8,315 nt of DNA, taken from contig CAZAEP010000112.1 of NCBI GenBank assembly GCA_964484045.1, forward strand, positions 1 through 8,315, given 5' to 3'. Below, one piece after another: positions 6,584 through 8,315 of this stretch (positions within the stretch are counted from its first letter, which is position 1; the number at the start of each line of letters is the position of its first letter). The translations under genes and the position numbers were made by a program. The notes under the pieces are model-generated. The model searched no databases, had not been told where the DNA came from, and worked only from the letters and a program-made list of their open reading frames with translations. Source of the stretch: J134 sp964484045. Its GTDB lineage: Bacteria; Pseudomonadota; Alphaproteobacteria; Sphingomonadales; Rhodothalassiaceae.

Positions 6584-6603
6584 CACCTGATCATGACCCC
6601 CAT
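6583..6603 (-). CDS. Possible 6-codon upstream ORF coupled to gspD
   Basis: ATG at 6603 encodes MGVMIR and stops with TGA, whose final A is the first base of the gspD ATG (TGATG). It has a strong Shine-Dalgarno-like GGGAGGG (6615-6609) with 5-base spacing. gspD itself has only AGG three bases before its ATG, which is too close to work well. A ribosome could load at the strong site, translate the minigene and restart on gspD. It may instead be a chance reading frame, with the GGGAGGG serving gspD loosely. Confidence 0.35.
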   Translation of the reverse strand: MGVMIR

Positions 6604-6611
6604 TTGAACCC

Positions 6612-6635
6612 TCCCGGGCACGGCGTCCGGGACGC
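6612..6635 (-). promoter_or_regulatory. Mutually exclusive hairpins at the gspD leader ribosome site
   Basis: Two stems share bases. Stem 1 pairs GCGTCC (6628-6623) with GGACGC (6635-6630), in effect five base pairs with a 3-base loop. Stem 2 pairs TCCCGG (6632-6627) with CCGGGA (6617-6612), a perfect six base pairs that covers half of the GGGAGGG ribosome site. The two cannot form together. This could switch access to the ribosome site, though GC-rich DNA yields such pairs by chance. Confidence 0.3.
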
Positions 6636-6668
6636 GCCGCAAGCCCGCTCCTGTCCGGTCTTCTTTCC

Positions 6669-6701
6669 CGTCTATCATGCCGCACATCCCCTATGTCGCA
6701 A
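6669..6701 (-). promoter_or_regulatory. Possible internal promoter for gspD
   Basis: Two overlapping weak candidates lie here on the minus strand: TTGCGA (6701-6696), 16 bases, CATGAT (6679-6674), four of six matches each; or GCGACA (6699-6694), 19 bases, TAGACG (6674-6669). The ten bases GATAGACGGG (6676-6667) are identical to those at the proposed coq10 -10 region (2220-2211). The location, about 65 to 70 bases before the minigene ATG, suits separate expression of gspD. Confidence 0.25.
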
Positions 6702-6704
6702 ATC

Positions 6705-6718
6705 CCCGTGCGAACGGG
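6705..6718 (-). other. Small perfect hairpin in gspC-gspD gap
   Basis: CCCGT, a 4-base loop and ACGGG form a perfect five-base-pair stem about 50 bases after the gspC stop codon. No T-run follows (GATTTGCG comes next), so it is not a clear terminator. It may mark the 3' end of the upstream L-M-C transcript or be incidental. Confidence 0.3.
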
Positions 6719-6740
6719 CACCGGATCACCGCCCGACGCC

Positions 6741-6762
6741 CCCCTGTCCGGCCCCCTGTCCG
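6741..6762. repeat. Tandem 12-base repeat just after gspC
   Basis: CCCCTGTCCG occurs at 6741-6750 and 6753-6762, a 12-base period. A shorter third copy, CCTGTCCGG, lies at 6650-6658. All are in the gspC-gspD gap. Regular spacing near one helical turn could indicate protein binding sites; slippage duplication is the alternative. Confidence 0.5.
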
Positions 6763-6768
6763 ATTCCC

Positions 6769-7416
6769 TCATCCACCGCGCCCCGAGGGAGGATTGGCGG
6801 GCTGACCGCGCTTGATCTCGAAGAGGCTCTTGCGCGAGGCCGGCACGGGATTGCCCCCGGCATCGCCGCGACGCGGCTCCAGCGGAACCCGCCGGCGCAC
6901 GCCCGCCGCCCCTCCGGGGCGCGTCTTGCCGATTCCTTGCGCGAAGACGAGATCGAGCGTCAGCGTCTCGGCGCCGCGGCGCAGAACCGCGCGTCGCTGA
7001 TCGAGGCGCGCAAGCTTCCAGCCGCGGTAACTGTCGCCGAGGGCCAGTTGCACGGTCCTGTTGCCCGGTCGATCGCGCAACAGGGCGATGGCCGCGCCGT
7101 CGGCCAGCAGGACACCGGCCAGCGAGAGATCCTGCGAGCCTGCCGCGGGCCCGGCCTCGCGCACCGATTCCGGCGGCGGCGTGCGCGAGACCGAAAAAAG
7201 ATTGCGAGCCACCACGATATCGAACGCCGCCTCGGGCGGTAGCGTATCATCGGGAGGCGACGACAGAGCCAGCTCCGCCGCCAGGCGATCCGCCGCCTCC
7301 GGGGCCGAGGACGGCTCCCAGCGCGCGGGACCGCGTCCGGCGAGCACCAGGAGGCCAAGGCAGAGCAGTCCCAGAGCCAGCAGGGGAAGAATGCGGGGCC
7401 ACTCGCGGCGTGTCAT
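6769..7416 (-). CDS. gspC: Type II secretion inner-membrane connector GspC, short form without PDZ
   Basis: Bitopic inner-membrane protein that links the T2SS platform to the periplasmic N0 domain of the secretin. It has 215 residues. A short cytoplasmic N-terminus is followed by one transmembrane helix (about 9-27) and a Pro/Ala-rich linker. The homology region (about 66-157) shows RNLFSVSRTPP (71-81), LSLAGVLLADGAAIALL (97-113) and ALGDSYRGWKLARLD (125-139), the GspC signature. The final 58 residues are a basic Gly/Pro/Arg-rich tail. No PDZ or coiled-coil domain follows, whereas classical GspC proteins (about 270-310 residues) usually end in one. The ATG at 7416 overlaps the gspM stop as ATGA, with a good GGAGAGG ribosome site just upstream. 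A short GspC could also be read as a GspN-like protein, but the homology region and the adjoining gspD favour GspC. Confidence 0.85.
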   Translation of the reverse strand: MTRREWPRILPLLALGLLCLGLLVLAGRGPARWEPSSAPEAADRLAAELALSSPPDDTLPPEAAFDIVVARNLFSVSRTPPPESVREAGPAAGSQDLSLAGVLLADGAAIALLRDRPGNRTVQLALGDSYRGWKLARLDQRRAVLRRGAETLTLDLVFAQGIGKTRPGGAAGVRRRVPLEPRRGDAGGNPVPASRKSLFEIKRGQPANPPSGRGG

Positions 7417-8000
7417 GCCACCTCTCCGAGGCGATAGCCGGAGATCGTGAGATCGACCATGAGGTCGGCACCGACTTCGAGCGCATCGGTGCGCGGTGCG
7501 ATCCGTCCCAGACGGGCGCGCACCTTGATCGCATCGACAAAGAGCAGGGGCCGACCCGTTTCAAGCGCAAGAAGCAGCCGCTTCAAGCCGCGCGTGGTCG
7601 TAATCAGCTGCGACTTGAGGCGGACCCTTACCAGCCCTTCGCTCTCTTCGGGCGGCAGACTCTGGACCGAGCGCAGTTCCGCCCCCGCCTCGCGGGCGAG
7701 CGCGCCGATCGTGTTCTGCAGAGCCGCCGCCGCCAGGGCATCGGTATCGCCGACGAGAAAGACGCCGCTCGCCGCCCGTTCGGCACGCGTCCGCGCCGCC
7801 GCGCTCTCGATCCCGTCGGCCGCCGCCGCGATGTCGCGATACCGCGCGAGCCGGGCACGCGCCGCCTCGAGCCTCGCCTCCGCGGCCCCGTAAGAGCCGA
7901 ACAGCGGATCGACGATCACCCCGTCGACGAGCCCGAGTGCGAAAATCAGAAGCAGAGCCGCGAGAAGGCGACCCATCCATCGGCGGCGCATCAGGATCAT
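7413..8000 (-). CDS. gspM: Type II secretion platform protein GspM (GspMb-like)
   Basis: Inner-membrane assembly-platform protein that partners GspL and helps connect the platform to the pseudopilus. It has 195 residues. A basic N-terminus is followed by a transmembrane helix (about 10-30), an Ala/Arg-rich periplasmic coiled coil (about 38-78) and a ferredoxin-like domain (about 84-190). The latter contains ALQNTIGALAREAGAELRSVQSLP, then RVRLKSQLITTTRGLKRLLLALETGRPLLFVDAIKV and a last strand VDLTISGYR. This layout matches the GspMb/PilO-like group rather than classical short GspM. The ATG at 8000 overlaps the gspL stop as ATGA and has AAAGGGG seven bases upstream. A second ATG three codons later is possible. 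The assignment rests on domain layout and on position between gspL and gspC. Confidence 0.83.
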   Translation of the reverse strand: MILMRRRWMGRLLAALLLIFALGLVDGVIVDPLFGSYGAAEARLEAARARLARYRDIAAAADGIESAAARTRAERAASGVFLVGDTDALAAAALQNTIGALAREAGAELRSVQSLPPEESEGLVRVRLKSQLITTTRGLKRLLLALETGRPLLFVDAIKVRARLGRIAPRTDALEVGADLMVDLTISGYRLGEVA

Positions 8001-8315
8001 GGCGTCGCCCCTTTGCCGTTGCCGGCGTCTCCGTCGGATGCGGCGGCGACACGTTCGGCCGCCATGCTGAAACGTTCCCGTCCCAGCCGCTGATCCTGCA
8101 TCACCGGAGAGAGAAAGCGGGCACCGTGCAGATGAGGAGCCCCTTCGATCCAGGCGATCGCGTCCGACGCCGTCTCGGCATAACCGGAGAGCCGCACCTC
8201 GCGGCCGTCGAAGCCGAATTCGATGAGGAAGGCGTCATCGGGTATCGCGGCGGTCACCTCGGCGAGCAGGGCGAGAAGCATCGGCTCGTCCCTCTTGCGC
8301 TCGAACAATCGGGCC
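7997..8315 (-). CDS. gspL: Type II secretion protein GspL, C-terminal domain (5' end outside window)
   Basis: Platform protein whose cytoplasmic half normally binds the ATPase GspE and whose periplasmic half pairs with GspM. Only the last 105 residues are present. They form a PilN/GspL-type ferredoxin-like domain: LLALLAEVTAAIPDDAFL, then GREVRLSGYAETASDAIAWIE, then GARFLSPVMQDQRLGRERFSM, a characteristic series in GspL C-termini. A short Ala/Gly-rich tail follows. The frame stays open to the window edge. A TTG at 8308 could be mistaken for a start, but the preceding codons continue the expected domain, so the gene begins outside the window. Its stop overlaps the gspM start. Without the N-terminal half, GspL and PilN cannot be fully separated; the following gspM, gspC and gspD decide for GspL. 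Confidence 0.85.
   Translation of the reverse strand, partial: ARLFERKRDEPMLLALLAEVTAAIPDDAFLIEFGFDGREVRLSGYAETASDAIAWIEGAPHLHGARFLSPVMQDQRLGRERFSMAAERVAAASDGDAGNGKGATP

Noticed and set aside
5006..6607. Plus-strand open frame of 533 codons over gspD
   Set aside because: Antisense to the secretin. It contains low-complexity stretches mirroring the gspD codons and has no domain.
7997..8308. Complete small gene starting at the TTG at 8308
   Set aside because: The frame continues to the window edge and the product begins in the middle of a GspL/PilN C-terminal domain, so this is a truncated larger gene.

Overview
This is a GC-rich bacterial chromosome segment, most likely from an alphaproteobacterium. 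The evidence is a Coq10/RatA-type ubiquinone-binding START protein, the secG-pyrG pair, high-GC codon use and an alphaproteobacterial-looking TyrA. The order within the class cannot be fixed from the sequence. Every convincing gene lies on the minus strand, so the biological reading direction is from position 8315 down to 1. No gene-free stretch exceeds 300 bases. No tRNA, rRNA, CRISPR array, insertion sequence or phage gene was seen.

Positions 8315 to 3233 hold part of a type II secretion system (T2SS) operon: gspL (5' end outside the window), gspM, gspC, gspD, gspI and gspJ. gspL/gspM, gspM/gspC and gspI/gspJ join by 4-base ATGA overlaps, and gspI is annotated as overlapping the end of gspD. 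Together the genes encode the inner-membrane assembly platform (L, M), the connector to the outer membrane (C), the outer-membrane secretin (D) and two minor pseudopilins (I, J). The ATPase E, platform protein F, major pseudopilin G, H, K and prepilin peptidase O are not here. The order L-M-C-D-I-J differs from the common C-to-M order. The secretin carries a lipoprotein signal peptide, which suggests a self-piloting secretin like HxcQ of Pseudomonas aeruginosa. The only real gap in the operon is the 185 bases between gspC and gspD. It holds tandem repeats, hairpins, a possible promoter and a 6-codon upstream ORF coupled to gspD.

Positions 3232 to 1 hold housekeeping genes that appear to be transcribed separately. 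tyrA (tyrosine biosynthesis) and coq10 (ubiquinone-linked respiration) each have a promoter-like pair with a 17-base spacer in the short gap upstream. secG (Sec translocon subunit) and pyrG (CTP synthase) follow. pyrG runs off the left edge just after its glutaminase cysteine. A strong hairpin lies between secG and pyrG, and a TATAGT box sits only 8 bases before the pyrG start codon.

The window does not show a wholly new system. The parts most worth a second look are the rearranged T2SS with its lipoprotein secretin and the structured leader of gspD.
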